Shown piece after piece: positions 6,467 to 14,396 of a stretch of DNA of 23,164 nt. The position numbers and the translations under genes were made by a program. Under the pieces are notes generated by a model that worked only from the letters and a program-made list of their open reading frames with translations, was not told the origin of the DNA and made no database searches. The first letter of the stretch is position 1. Every line of letters starts with the position of its first letter. The stretch comes from Anaerolineaceae bacterium UBA6105 (GTDB taxonomy: Bacteria; Chloroflexota; Anaerolineae; Anaerolineales; Anaerolineaceae), in NCBI GenBank assembly GCA_002423495.1, contig DIWN01000024.1, positions 24,534 to 47,697 of the forward strand, read 5' to 3'.

Positions 6467-6728
6467 CCTCGGGTAAGACGAACGAACGCCTTTCAACTTT
6501 CCTGTTAGCTGCATAAATTTGTCATCACAAATAACTATTCGCAGCCCTTGTACACATTGCGAAACCAATCCACTGCACAGGATTTCAGACGCCCTGCTTA
6601 GGACCAATAAACCCCGCTCTCCAGACCTTTTTACTAAGTGGCTACGCGCAGTGAGATTCAACATCTCAATCTGAACCCCTGAAAATGCGAAAAATCCATA
6701 TTTCTTTGCAAATTGCATGCCCAATTGC

Positions 6729-6757
6729 TTGCATTTTTGGCATTTAAAGTCTATAAT
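6729..6757 (+). promoter_or_regulatory. Main promoter of the dcw operon (PmraZ)
   Basis: TTGCAT (6729-6734), 17 nt spacer, TATAAT (6752-6757): a good sigma-70-like promoter. Transcription would start near 6764, at the edge of the repeat operator, leaving a leader of about 90 nt before mraZ. Confidence 0.75.
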
Positions 6758-6760
6758 GTG

Positions 6761-6801
6761 TGCAAGATTGTCATAAAGTGTCAGAAAGTGTCACGAAATT
6801 G
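6761..6801 (+). promoter_or_regulatory. Probable MraZ operator: four 10-bp direct repeats
   Basis: The units TGCAAGATTG, TCATAAAGTG, TCAGAAAGTG and TCACGAAATT follow each other with an exact 10 bp period; the two central ones share AAAGTG preceded by TCAN. MraZ is known to bind its own promoter at a series of short direct repeats spaced by one helical turn, and AAAGTG-type boxes are known for Mollicutes MraZ. The array covers the predicted transcription start and the first ~37 nt, which fits repression of the dcw operon by its first gene product. Confidence 0.72.
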
Positions 6802-6805
6802 AAAA

Positions 6806-6829
6806 GGAGCGCTGGTAAACCGGCGCTTC
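6806..6829 (+). promoter_or_regulatory. Hairpin in the mraZ mRNA leader
   Basis: GCGCTGG (6809-6815) pairs with CCGGCGC (6820-6826), one G-U pair, loop TAAA; the stem can be extended by GGA/TTC to 10 bp, and AATTG/CAATT (6797-6801 with 6832-6836) may close the base. There is no T run, so it is not an ordinary terminator. It ends 11 nt before the ribosome site GGGAG (6840-6844) and might affect mRNA stability or translation. Confidence 0.5.
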
Positions 6830-6854
6830 GGCAATTAAAGGGAGATTAGAACAA

Positions 6855-7301
6855 ATGTTTTATGGAAGGTTTGAACACAATATTGACAAGAAAGGTCGGA
6901 TGACTGTCCCCTCCACTTACCGGGAACAAACCGTCGAAGATCTTGTCTGCGTGACCAAAGGGCTGGACGGAAACTTGATGGCCTATTCCAAAGACAAGTT
7001 CGACATCATCGCTGACTCGATCAACAGCATTTCCATCACGGATCCCCACCTGCGCTCCATGCGTCGTGAAATCCTGGGTGGTTCTGCTGAACTCACTTAT
7101 GACACTGTTGGACGTATCCTCATCCCGACACACCTGCGGAAGTTTGCCGGCATTGAGGAAAAAGTGGTCATCATCGGCGTAGGAGACAGCTTTGAGATCT
7201 GGGCTCCCGAACGGCTTGACGCGGAAGAAAACGCGAACAGCGACCCGAAAGCCAATGCTGACCGCTGGGCAATGTTCAATATCAATACCAGAGGAAATTG
7301 A
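6855..7301 (+). CDS. mraZ: Transcriptional regulator MraZ
   Basis: 148 residues, normal length. MraZ is a ring-forming AbrB-fold DNA-binding protein that controls its own dcw operon. Two tandem domains are visible, each with the DxxGR signature: DKKGRMTVP (about 11-19) and DTVGRILIP (about 83-91). The N-terminal MFYGRFEHNID is typical. The C-terminal tail from about 122 is charged and variable. The ribosome site GGGAG lies 10 nt before the ATG. It is the first gene of the operon, directly behind the repeat array that is its likely target. Confidence 0.96.
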   Translation: MFYGRFEHNIDKKGRMTVPSTYREQTVEDLVCVTKGLDGNLMAYSKDKFDIIADSINSISITDPHLRSMRREILGGSAELTYDTVGRILIPTHLRKFAGIEEKVVIIGVGDSFEIWAPERLDAEENANSDPKANADRWAMFNINTRGN

Positions 7302-7309
7302 GGAATGCG

Positions 7310-8239
7310 GTGAGCGAAGACCCCTTCCCGCACCGCCCGGTACTTTACAAAGAAACAATTCAATATCTGGCTCCCTCGAGCCCGAAGCGTTACCTGGATT
7401 GCACTGCCGGAGCTGGTGGCCATTCTGAAGGCATCCTGACCGAGAGTGCTCCATCCGGAGAACTCCTGGCACTGGACCTCGACCCCATGGCGATCGAACT
7501 GACCAGGCAGCGCCTCAGTCCTTTCGGCGATCGCGCGCAGGTGGTGCACGCATCTTACCTGCAGAGTGCCGATATCCTGCAAAACATTGGTTGGCAGGGC
7601 CTTGACGGGATTGTGATGGACCTGGGCGTGTCCTCGATGCAGCTCGACCAGAGCGAACGCGGATTCTCCTTCAGACACGATGGTCTGTTGGATATGCGCT
7701 TTGACCCTACCCAGGGTCAGACTGCCGCTGATCTGGTGAACAGGCTGGGGGAAGCTGACCTGGCAGACATCATCTGGCGCTATGGTGAGGAACGCTACTC
7801 CAGGCGCGTCGCGCGGGCAATTCTGAGAGCCAGACCCTTGACGACTACGGGGGAATTGGCAGAGGTGGTGCGGAATGCGATTGGCAGGAGCAAAGAAAAG
7901 CAGGATCCCGCCACCAGAACCTTTCAAGCCTTAAGAATTGCGGTCAATGATGAACTCAAGACCGTTGAACAGGCAATACCAAGCCTGATCGCACTTTTAA
8001 ACCAATATGGGCGCCTGGCGGTCATCAGTTTTCACTCTTTGGAGGATAGACTGGTGAAGCAGGCTTTCAAACGCGAAAGCATCGACTGCATATGCCCTCC
8101 CGAGCAGCCAGTCTGCACCTGCGGGCACAAAGCAAGCGTCCGAATATTGACCTCCAAACCCATAACAGCATCAATGGAAGAGGTCGAAAGCAATCCGCGT
8201 TCTCGCAGTGCTAAGTTGCGGGTGGTTGAGAAGTTATAG
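7310..8239 (+). CDS. rsmH: 16S rRNA (cytosine-1402 N4) methyltransferase RsmH (MraW)
   Basis: 309 residues from GTG 7310. RsmH uses S-adenosylmethionine to methylate N4 of C1402 in the ribosomal decoding centre. Motifs: HRPVLYKE, SAM loop LDCTAGAGGHS (29-39), LDLDPMAI (55-62), VMDLGVSSMQLD (102-113), RGFSFRHDGLLDMRFD (117-132), YGEERYSRRVARAI (158-171), FQALRIAVNDEL (205-216) and ISFHSLEDR (239-247). Four cysteines at 260, 262, 269 and 271 may form a small metal-binding or structural loop. GTG 7310 is preferred because GAGG lies 6 nt upstream; an in-frame TTG at 7298 that overlaps the mraZ stop would add four residues. Confidence 0.94.
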   Translation: MSEDPFPHRPVLYKETIQYLAPSSPKRYLDCTAGAGGHSEGILTESAPSGELLALDLDPMAIELTRQRLSPFGDRAQVVHASYLQSADILQNIGWQGLDGIVMDLGVSSMQLDQSERGFSFRHDGLLDMRFDPTQGQTAADLVNRLGEADLADIIWRYGEERYSRRVARAILRARPLTTTGELAEVVRNAIGRSKEKQDPATRTFQALRIAVNDELKTVEQAIPSLIALLNQYGRLAVISFHSLEDRLVKQAFKRESIDCICPPEQPVCTCGHKASVRILTSKPITASMEEVESNPRSRSAKLRVVEKL

Positions 8240-8259
8240 AAGAATGGCACGGAAACTGC

Positions 8260-8793
8260 ATGGAAAAGGCTATGAAAAAGAATCTCGTACAAGCCTATAA
8301 ACAAGCCCCCTGGCGAACTCAAATCCAATGGATCGGCATTTTCTTGCTGGTCCTGGTTGGAATCGCCGTTGTTGCCGGTGTTTACCTGATGATCAGTGGA
8401 CGTGCTGCCGCCGCCGGAAGGCGCATTCAGAGCCTTGAAGCTGAAATCAGCTCCCTTGAAATGGAAATCAACGATCTCAAGACTCAGTACGCACAAGTGT
8501 CTTCCGCAAAGTCTTTAGGCGAACGGGCCGATGCGCTGAATATGACCTTGTTGGATCCACTCAGGGCGATGTACATAGAAGTTCCCGGCTACATCCCTCC
8601 CTCACAACCAGCACTTGCCCCTCCCCCTGCCGTTGAAGACATCAGCACTCCTGTGCTTTTGCCTGAGTTTACGGCTTCCTTATGGGATTGGCTCCGGCTG
8701 CAGGTTTTTATTGAACCGAATCTGTCCGTCGAATCGCCCGAAAGCGATGGTACCGGGCTTATTTCACCCGCTCCGGCAGAGGTGACTCCATGA
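8260..8793 (+). CDS. ftsL: FtsL/DivIC-like septum formation membrane protein with proline-rich tail
   Basis: 177 residues. A short basic cytoplasmic part (1-22) is followed by one membrane segment (about 24-46), a heptad-like coiled coil (about 52-82) and the block LGERADALNMTLLDP...AMYIEVPGY (86-111), which resembles the end of the FtsL/DivIC domain. FtsL bridges FtsQ/DivIB and the FtsW-FtsI synthase at the septum. Residues 112-177 are a Pro/Ser/acidic extracellular tail that ordinary FtsL (about 100 residues) lacks. Sequence identity to FtsL is low in this family, so the call rests on topology, length of the coil and the place between rsmH and ftsI. The gap to rsmH is 20 nt and the stop overlaps the ftsI start as ATGA. 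The ribosome site is weak (GGAA, 5 nt). Confidence 0.75.
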   Translation: MEKAMKKNLVQAYKQAPWRTQIQWIGIFLLVLVGIAVVAGVYLMISGRAAAAGRRIQSLEAEISSLEMEINDLKTQYAQVSSAKSLGERADALNMTLLDPLRAMYIEVPGYIPPSQPALAPPPAVEDISTPVLLPEFTASLWDWLRLQVFIEPNLSVESPESDGTGLISPAPAEVTP

Positions 8794-10586
8794 GAACTAC
8801 AAATTGGAATCGTTTCTTCATTATTTGTGTGTTGGCGAGCGTGATTGCGGGCGCGGCTGGAATACAGTTGATCCGCATCCAAAACATTGAGGGCGCGAAA
8901 CAGATCCTGGCTGACAGTGAAGCTTACCAGGGAATCAACCGCATGATCTATCCTGAACGCGGCAGCATTTACGACTCGGATGGCAGACTTCTGGCTGGTA
9001 ACGAGGTGGTGTATGAGGTTGGTTTGGATCTACAGGCGATTCAACAGCCCGAAACCGTAGCCGCGGTTGCTTCCAGTGTTCTGGAGCTGGATTATGCCCG
9101 TACTCTTGGCTACACGCAGATGACTCCGGGAAATGGCAATCCTTACTTCATCGTGCTGGACGGCTTTGTCAGCAAAGACAAAATCGCCCAATTAGAATCC
9201 ATAAAAGAAGACTATGCCAACCGCAGCACCAAACGTGGTGAGGTTCGTCCCAACCTGCTCGGCTTGGTTTGGACCGCGAACAATAAACGCAGCTATCCTG
9301 AAGGCACTTTGGCTTCCAATATGCTGGGCTTCTACAGCTTTCTGGACCGCACAGATGGCATCGGCTATTTTGGCGTGGAGGAAGCCTACAATGAATTGAT
9401 GGCTGGAGAGGCAAAACAGATTTACTCTGCCATTGACCCAAACCTGCTAACCTCCCTGGAAGAAATTCCCCCAGGTGTAACGGTGCAATTGACTTTTAAT
9501 CGCGAAATCCAGGCGATGACCGAAAAGAAACTGGATGAGGCAATCGAGTGGTCTGGCGCTGAAAACGGAACCATCATTGTTTACAACCCCGAAACGGGTG
9601 AAATCATTGCAATGGCAACCGCGCCCAGGCTGGATCCCAACGAATACTGGAATTATTCTGACCTGTTTCCCAATCCAAAGCCGTATAACAGCGCCATCAG
9701 CAGCACCTACGAACCCGGATCGGTCTTCAAGGTTCTCACTATGGCAGCCGGTTTGGATTCAGGTGTCGTCACACCTAATACCACTTTTAATGACACTGGA
9801 TCCCTTTACGTTGGCGGAGCAACCATCTACAACTGGAACATGGGCGGCTGGGGCGAAGTGGACATGACCCGCTGCATGCAGCACTCTTTGAACGTGTGTC
9901 TTGCCTGGCTGGGAATGGAGCTTGGACCAGACCGTTTCTATTCTTACATGAAATCCTTTGGCTTTGACCGCAACACCGGCATCGATTTGGGTGGTGAAAG
10001 CCATTGGCCTCTGAAATTGCCCGGTGATGGATTGTGGTACGAAGTTGACCTGGCAACCAATTCGTTCGGTCAGGGTATATCGGTAACTCCAATCCAGATG
10101 GTAACTGCCATCGGCGCGATTGCAAATGACGGAAAAATGATGGCGCCTCACGTCGTGAAGGCGATGGTCATAGACGGTAAGCAGTACAACATCGATCCCG
10201 TCGTGGTCGGCACTCCCGTTTCAGCAGAGACAGCACACACCCTAACCACCATGCTGGTCAACTCGCTCGAGAACGAAGCCTCGAACGCCCTTGTGGAAGG
10301 CTACAGCCTGGCAGGCAAAACCGGCACCGGTGAAATTGCCACTCCGCTCGGTTACACGAACTCCTCCACCAACACCTCTTTTGTTGGCTGGGGTCCTGCT
10401 GATGATCCAAAATTCCTGGTTTATGTCTGGCTGGAAAAGCCTGAAATTTCCATCTGGGGTTCCGAAGTTGCTGCCCCCGTTTTCTCAAACCTGGTTAGTG
10501 ACCTGGTCGTCCTGATGAACATCCCCCCCGACAGCGTCCGCCTGGCGAACAAGCCGGGTGACAACAGCATTGCGGGAACGGAGTAG
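8790..10586 (+). CDS. ftsI: Peptidoglycan D,D-transpeptidase FtsI (class B penicillin-binding protein)
   Basis: 598 residues. FtsI cross-links septal peptidoglycan, working with FtsW outside the membrane. A signal-anchor helix lies at about 8-28. The N-terminal dimerisation domain begins with ERGSIYDSDGRLLAG (56-70). The transpeptidase domain (about 250-580) has all three active-site motifs: SVFK with nucleophile S311, SLN (366-368) and KTG (510-512). There are no C-terminal PASTA domains. The ATG overlaps the ftsL stop by 4 nt, and murF follows 2 nt after its stop. The partner SEDS protein is ftsW, five genes downstream in the window counting murF as the first. The choice FtsI over PBP2/SpoVD rests on its place in the dcw cluster. 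Confidence 0.94.
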   Translation: MRTTNWNRFFIICVLASVIAGAAGIQLIRIQNIEGAKQILADSEAYQGINRMIYPERGSIYDSDGRLLAGNEVVYEVGLDLQAIQQPETVAAVASSVLELDYARTLGYTQMTPGNGNPYFIVLDGFVSKDKIAQLESIKEDYANRSTKRGEVRPNLLGLVWTANNKRSYPEGTLASNMLGFYSFLDRTDGIGYFGVEEAYNELMAGEAKQIYSAIDPNLLTSLEEIPPGVTVQLTFNREIQAMTEKKLDEAIEWSGAENGTIIVYNPETGEIIAMATAPRLDPNEYWNYSDLFPNPKPYNSAISSTYEPGSVFKVLTMAAGLDSGVVTPNTTFNDTGSLYVGGATIYNWNMGGWGEVDMTRCMQHSLNVCLAWLGMELGPDRFYSYMKSFGFDRNTGIDLGGESHWPLKLPGDGLWYEVDLATNSFGQGISVTPIQMVTAIGAIANDGKMMAPHVVKAMVIDGKQYNIDPVVVGTPVSAETAHTLTTMLVNSLENEASNALVEGYSLAGKTGTGEIATPLGYTNSSTNTSFVGWGPADDPKFLVYVWLEKPEISIWGSEVAAPVFSNLVSDLVVLMNIPPDSVRLANKPGDNSIAGTE

Positions 10587-10588
10587 GA

Positions 10589-12010
10589 ATGATGTTGACC
10601 CTGAGCCACGTTCTCAAAGCTCTAAGACCAGATGCGAATTATCAGATTTCGCAGGATTTTGAGATCTCTTGCGGCTGTGTTGATTCCCGCTGTATCAGTG
10701 AAAAGGGGCTTTTTGTGGCTTTAAAAGGCGAGAACACCGATGGTCACGAGTTTGTTGACCAGGCCTTCGCAAATGGGGCTGTTTTGGCTCTAACCGACCA
10801 TGCCATCGAGAGCAATTACCCCGTTATTGACCTGAGCCAGGATAGTTTCGAGCTACCCAAAAGCGCTCCCTTCAGCTTGCAGACAGCTAATGCGCTATTA
10901 GCCTTACAGGCTCTGGCAAAGTATTGGCGGCAGCAGCACAACCTGACGGTGATCGGTATCACTGGCAGTGTTGGAAAGTCTTCAACCAAGGAACTGGCTG
11001 TCTCAGTTTTGAGAAGCCGGATGAAAACCCTGAAAAACCAGGGCAATATGAATAACGAAATTGGTTTGCCCCTAACCTTGCTCTCCTTAAATGAAAAACA
11101 CAAGGTGGCTGTACTCGAGATGGGTTTCTATGTGGCAGGCGAGATCAAACTCCTGTGCGACATTGCCATGCCCCAGATTGGTGTCGTAACTAACATCGGT
11201 ACCGTACACGCTGAACGAGCCGGCAGTATCGAAGCGATTGCCCGCGGAAAAGCTGAACTGGTGGAATCTCTGCCCGCCTCACCTGAGGGGCTGGCAATTC
11301 TTAATTACGATGATCCTCTTGTAAAAGATATGGCGGATCTGACCCAGGCGCGCGTCTTCTACTATGGTCTCAATCCTGAGGCAGACCTTTGGGCGGACGC
11401 AGTCGAGAGCCATGGGCTGGATGGCATCCGCTGCAGGATGCATTTCCAGGATGAGAGCCTCTTTGTCACAGCACCCCTGATTGGGCGCCACTCGGTTTAC
11501 ACCATGCTGCGTGCTGCCTCCTTAGCGCTCAACCTTGGCATGGACTGGGGCTCGATCTTCGACGCTTTCAAGGATGACCGCGTGCAATTGCGCATCGTGA
11601 CCGTAAAAACCGCCTCAGGCGCAGTGTTGATTGACGATACCTATAATGCTTCCCCTGACTCAACCATGGCAGCCCTGAATCTGCTGGACGATCTTAAAGG
11701 TCGCAAGGTTGCAGTGCTCGGGGATATGCTTGAACTGGGACGCTACGAAGAAGCCGGACACAATAAAGTTGGCATGCGTGCCTCAGAAGTAGCGGACGAA
11801 ATGGTTCTGGTGGGCACCCGCAGCCTGATCACCCGTGATGCAGCCGTCGAAAACGGTTTCCCGGTCGACATGGTGCATTGGTTCAGCGATTATCGTGGAG
11901 CCACTGCTTACTTGCGTGCAACATTGAAGACCGGCGACATCGCCCTGATCAAAGGTTCCCACAGCATGCACATGGAAAAGATCGTTTCAGCCCTGGAGGA
12001 GGCAGACTAA
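10589..12010 (+). CDS. murF: UDP-MurNAc-tripeptide:D-Ala-D-Ala ligase MurF
   Basis: 473 residues. MurF adds D-Ala-D-Ala to UDP-MurNAc-tripeptide using ATP in the cytosol. The N-terminal domain has VDSRCISEKGLFVALKGENTDG-type UDP-binding features (31-52); the P-loop is GITGSVGKSST (123-133); NNEIGLPLT (155-163), LEMG (176-179), TNIGTVHAERAGS (201-213) and K221 (position expected for the carbamylated lysine) follow; DDTYNASPDS (349-358) marks the C-terminal domain and is characteristic of MurF rather than MurC/D/E. GGAG lies 5 nt upstream of ATG 10589; a second ATG follows directly. The stop shares one base with the mraY start. Confidence 0.95.
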   Translation: MMLTLSHVLKALRPDANYQISQDFEISCGCVDSRCISEKGLFVALKGENTDGHEFVDQAFANGAVLALTDHAIESNYPVIDLSQDSFELPKSAPFSLQTANALLALQALAKYWRQQHNLTVIGITGSVGKSSTKELAVSVLRSRMKTLKNQGNMNNEIGLPLTLLSLNEKHKVAVLEMGFYVAGEIKLLCDIAMPQIGVVTNIGTVHAERAGSIEAIARGKAELVESLPASPEGLAILNYDDPLVKDMADLTQARVFYYGLNPEADLWADAVESHGLDGIRCRMHFQDESLFVTAPLIGRHSVYTMLRAASLALNLGMDWGSIFDAFKDDRVQLRIVTVKTASGAVLIDDTYNASPDSTMAALNLLDDLKGRKVAVLGDMLELGRYEEAGHNKVGMRASEVADEMVLVGTRSLITRDAAVENGFPVDMVHWFSDYRGATAYLRATLKTGDIALIKGSHSMHMEKIVSALEEAD

Positions 12011-13005
12011 TGAGTGGTTCCTCTCTGGCAATCGCCATCAGCAGCATCAGTTTTCTACTGACCGTCATTTGGGGCAGTCCCTTCATTCGCATGCTGCGAC
12101 AACTGAACATCGGCAAGATCATCCGCATCGATGTGCCTGAGTCGCACATGGCCAAGATGAACACTCCCACCATGGGCGGGTTCATGTTCCTGATCCCAAT
12201 TACCCTGCTGACCGTCATCCTGAACGCGGTTTCGCTTTTTGGCTCACGCCTGATTGGCTCCTCAATTCTTGTACCTCTGGCTGCCATGTGGGGCTTTGCA
12301 GCGATCGGCGCAGTCGACGATTGGGAAGGGATTCGCGGACCAAGGCGCGGACTGGGGATGCGCGGCAAGACCAAGTTTTTACTGCAATGCCTTGTGGCAC
12401 TTGTGATTGCCTACGCCCTCAAGGAAATTTTGCTGACTCCCCACTTACTCTGGCCGACTTCCCCCATACCTCTCAACCTGGGCTGGTTCTACCTGGTTGT
12501 GGCCGCATTCGTGATCGTCGCCTACTCCAATGCCATCAATCTGACCGACGGGATTGACGGTTTGGCCGGCATGATATCCATCGGAGCCTTTGGCGCCTAC
12601 GGCATCATAGCCCTCATGCAAGGCCAAATCTACCTCGGACGTTTTTGTTTCTCCATCATCGGAGCCCTGGCTGGCTTTCTGTGGTTCAATGGCAAACCCG
12701 CCGCCCTCTACATGGGCGACACTGGCTCCCAGGCTCTGGGAGCAACTCTGGCAGTGATCGCGCTCATGACCGGGCGCTGGCTTTTCCTGCCATTAATTGC
12801 AATCATCCCTACCGCTGAGGTTTTGAGTGTGATCATCCAGGTGTTCTACTTCAAGGCCACCGGCGGTAAGCGTATTTTCAAGAAAACCCCGATCCATCAC
12901 CATTTTGAGATGATCGGTTGGGAAGAGAACCAGATCGTGATGCGCTTTTGGCTGATTGAGCTGATTGGCGCCATGCTGGGACTTAGTTTGGCATTTATGA
13001 GCTGA
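12010..13005 (+). CDS. mraY: Phospho-N-acetylmuramoyl-pentapeptide transferase MraY
   Basis: 331 residues, about ten membrane segments. MraY moves phospho-MurNAc-pentapeptide from UDP onto undecaprenyl phosphate, making lipid I. Conserved parts: NTPTMGG (51-57), the aspartate pair in GAVDDWEG (100-107), NLTDGIDGLA (177-186), MGDTGSQALG (235-244) and KKTPIHHHFE (291-300) with the three histidines. GGAGGAGG about 10 nt upstream supports ATG 12010, which overlaps the murF stop as TAATG; the frame is open further upstream but inside murF. The stop overlaps murD as TGATG. Confidence 0.96.
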   Translation: MSGSSLAIAISSISFLLTVIWGSPFIRMLRQLNIGKIIRIDVPESHMAKMNTPTMGGFMFLIPITLLTVILNAVSLFGSRLIGSSILVPLAAMWGFAAIGAVDDWEGIRGPRRGLGMRGKTKFLLQCLVALVIAYALKEILLTPHLLWPTSPIPLNLGWFYLVVAAFVIVAYSNAINLTDGIDGLAGMISIGAFGAYGIIALMQGQIYLGRFCFSIIGALAGFLWFNGKPAALYMGDTGSQALGATLAVIALMTGRWLFLPLIAIIPTAEVLSVIIQVFYFKATGGKRIFKKTPIHHHFEMIGWEENQIVMRFWLIELIGAMLGLSLAFMS

Positions 13006-14396
13006 TGAAAACAAATTATTCTGACAAAAAAGTAATCGTAGTCGGCGCTGCTCGCCAGGGCCTGGCAATTTCGCGCTTTCTCTCAAAAAAAGGTGCCCGG
13101 GTTGTGCTGACCGACGCCCGACCTGCAGCAGAGCTTGCATCAGCAAGTGCTGCCTTGGCTGGTTTGCCGGTGGAAATTGCCTTTGGCGGTCATCCGGAAA
13201 GCCTCCTCGAAGGAGCTGATCTTGTTTGCGTTTCTGGTGGCGTCCCCCTGACCATTCCTTTCCTGGTTTCTGCGCGAAACCAGGGGGTTAAACTCAGCAA
13301 CGACTCTCAGATCTTCCTTGAAGAATGCCCTGCAACCGTGGTCGGCATCACAGGTTCTGCTGGAAAAAGCACAGCCACCGCCCTGGTTGGATTGATGGCG
13401 CAAAAACACTTTGAAGTAAAAAACAGCAAACATCAAGCCTGGGTAGGCGGCAATATCGGTAATCCACTGATTGAAAACCTCGACCAGATGGACGAGGATG
13501 ACCTGGTAGTAATGGAACTTTCAAGTTTTCAGCTGGAGCTGATGACCAGTTCACCCCAGGTAGCGGCGATTTTGAACATCACACCCAATCACCTCGACCG
13601 GCATGAATCCATGCTTGCCTACATAGAAGCTAAGTCTCGCATTCTGCGATACCAACATCAGGGCGATGTGGCTGTTCTGAACCGCGACGACAAAGGTTCC
13701 TGGGATCTGCTTAATCAAACTCAGGCTGAGGTGATCAGTTTTGGGTTGAAAGCTCCTGGATATCATCAAAACGGCACTTATGTGGACAAGGGTCAGATCA
13801 TGCTACAGATCGGGAATGACAAACTCAAAATGCTGCCGGTAGAGTGGATCAACCTGCGCGGCGAGCACAATCTTTATAACGCGCTGGCAGCTTGCGCGAT
13901 TGCGGCAGGCGCAACCATTGGTCTGCCAGGCATTCAGCTTGGCATTGAGATTTTTGATGGCGTACCTCACCGCCTGGAGCTTGTGCGTGAACTGAACGGT
14001 GTCAGTTGGTACAACGACTCGATCGCCACAGCTCCCGAACGTACCATTGCCGCAATCAAATCCTTTGAAGAACCCATCATTTTGCTGCTTGGCGGACGCG
14101 ATAAAAATTTGCCCTGGGACAAGCTCGCTCAACTGATCCGTAGACGTGTTTCACGTGTAGTGATCTTTGGTGAAGCCGGCGATCTCATTGCAGATGCCAT
14201 CGGTCCCAAAAAGCCGGGGCAGGCCATGCATTCAGTCGTCCGCTGCGCCACACTGCAGGAGGCCGTCAAAACCGCGCACAATCAGGCTGAACCAGGCGAT
14301 GTCGTCTTACTCTCGCCTGGCTGCACCAGCTATGACGCCTTCAAAGATTTTGAAGAACGCGGTCAGGCCTTCAGAAATTGGGTGAACGAACTATGA
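13005..14396 (+). CDS. murD: UDP-MurNAc-L-alanine:D-glutamate ligase MurD
   Basis: 463 residues. MurD adds D-Glu to UDP-MurNAc-L-Ala. Visible: the N-terminal Rossmann loop VVGAARQGLA (12-21), P-loop GITGSAGKST (114-123), GGNIGNPL (148-155), ELSSFQLE (171-178), NHLDRH (195-200), K210 (carbamylated lysine position), NDSIATAPERTIAAI (337-351), LLGGRDKN (361-368) and LSPGCTSYDAFKDFEERG (436-453), the MurD-type ending. The P-loop reads GxTGSxGKS, as in the murF product here. Translation is probably coupled to mraY, since the start overlaps its stop by one base and no strong ribosome site is visible. Confidence 0.95.
   Translation: MKTNYSDKKVIVVGAARQGLAISRFLSKKGARVVLTDARPAAELASASAALAGLPVEIAFGGHPESLLEGADLVCVSGGVPLTIPFLVSARNQGVKLSNDSQIFLEECPATVVGITGSAGKSTATALVGLMAQKHFEVKNSKHQAWVGGNIGNPLIENLDQMDEDDLVVMELSSFQLELMTSSPQVAAILNITPNHLDRHESMLAYIEAKSRILRYQHQGDVAVLNRDDKGSWDLLNQTQAEVISFGLKAPGYHQNGTYVDKGQIMLQIGNDKLKMLPVEWINLRGEHNLYNALAACAIAAGATIGLPGIQLGIEIFDGVPHRLELVRELNGVSWYNDSIATAPERTIAAIKSFEEPIILLLGGRDKNLPWDKLAQLIRRRVSRVVIFGEAGDLIADAIGPKKPGQAMHSVVRCATLQEAVKTAHNQAEPGDVVLLSPGCTSYDAFKDFEERGQAFRNWVNEL

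Larger units (their letters stand above)
6431..6854. other. Divergent intergenic region between kinase and mraZ
   Basis: The 424 bp hold the two outward promoters, the repeat operator and the mraZ leader hairpin listed separately. The middle part (about 6467-6712) shows no credible gene; it has a 6 bp inverted repeat TGAGAT/ATCTCA (6652-6668). TTGCAT occurs twice, 16 bp apart (6713-6718 and 6729-6734), the second as the mraZ -35 box, with GCAAATTG (6708-6715) and CAATTGC (6722-6728) as a near-palindrome just upstream. Confidence 0.6.

Noticed and set aside
6440..6724. 94-codon minus-strand frame upstream of the kinase
   Set aside because: It covers the kinase promoter, has no ribosome site and no family resemblance; the kinase promoter explains this sequence better.
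6761..6801. Short regular repeats as a possible CRISPR array
   Set aside because: Units are only 10 bp, contiguous and without unique spacers; the site directly upstream of mraZ points to an operator.
7097..7927. 276-codon minus-strand frame over mraZ and rsmH
   Set aside because: Antisense to two well-conserved genes, no promoter or ribosome site, no known motif.
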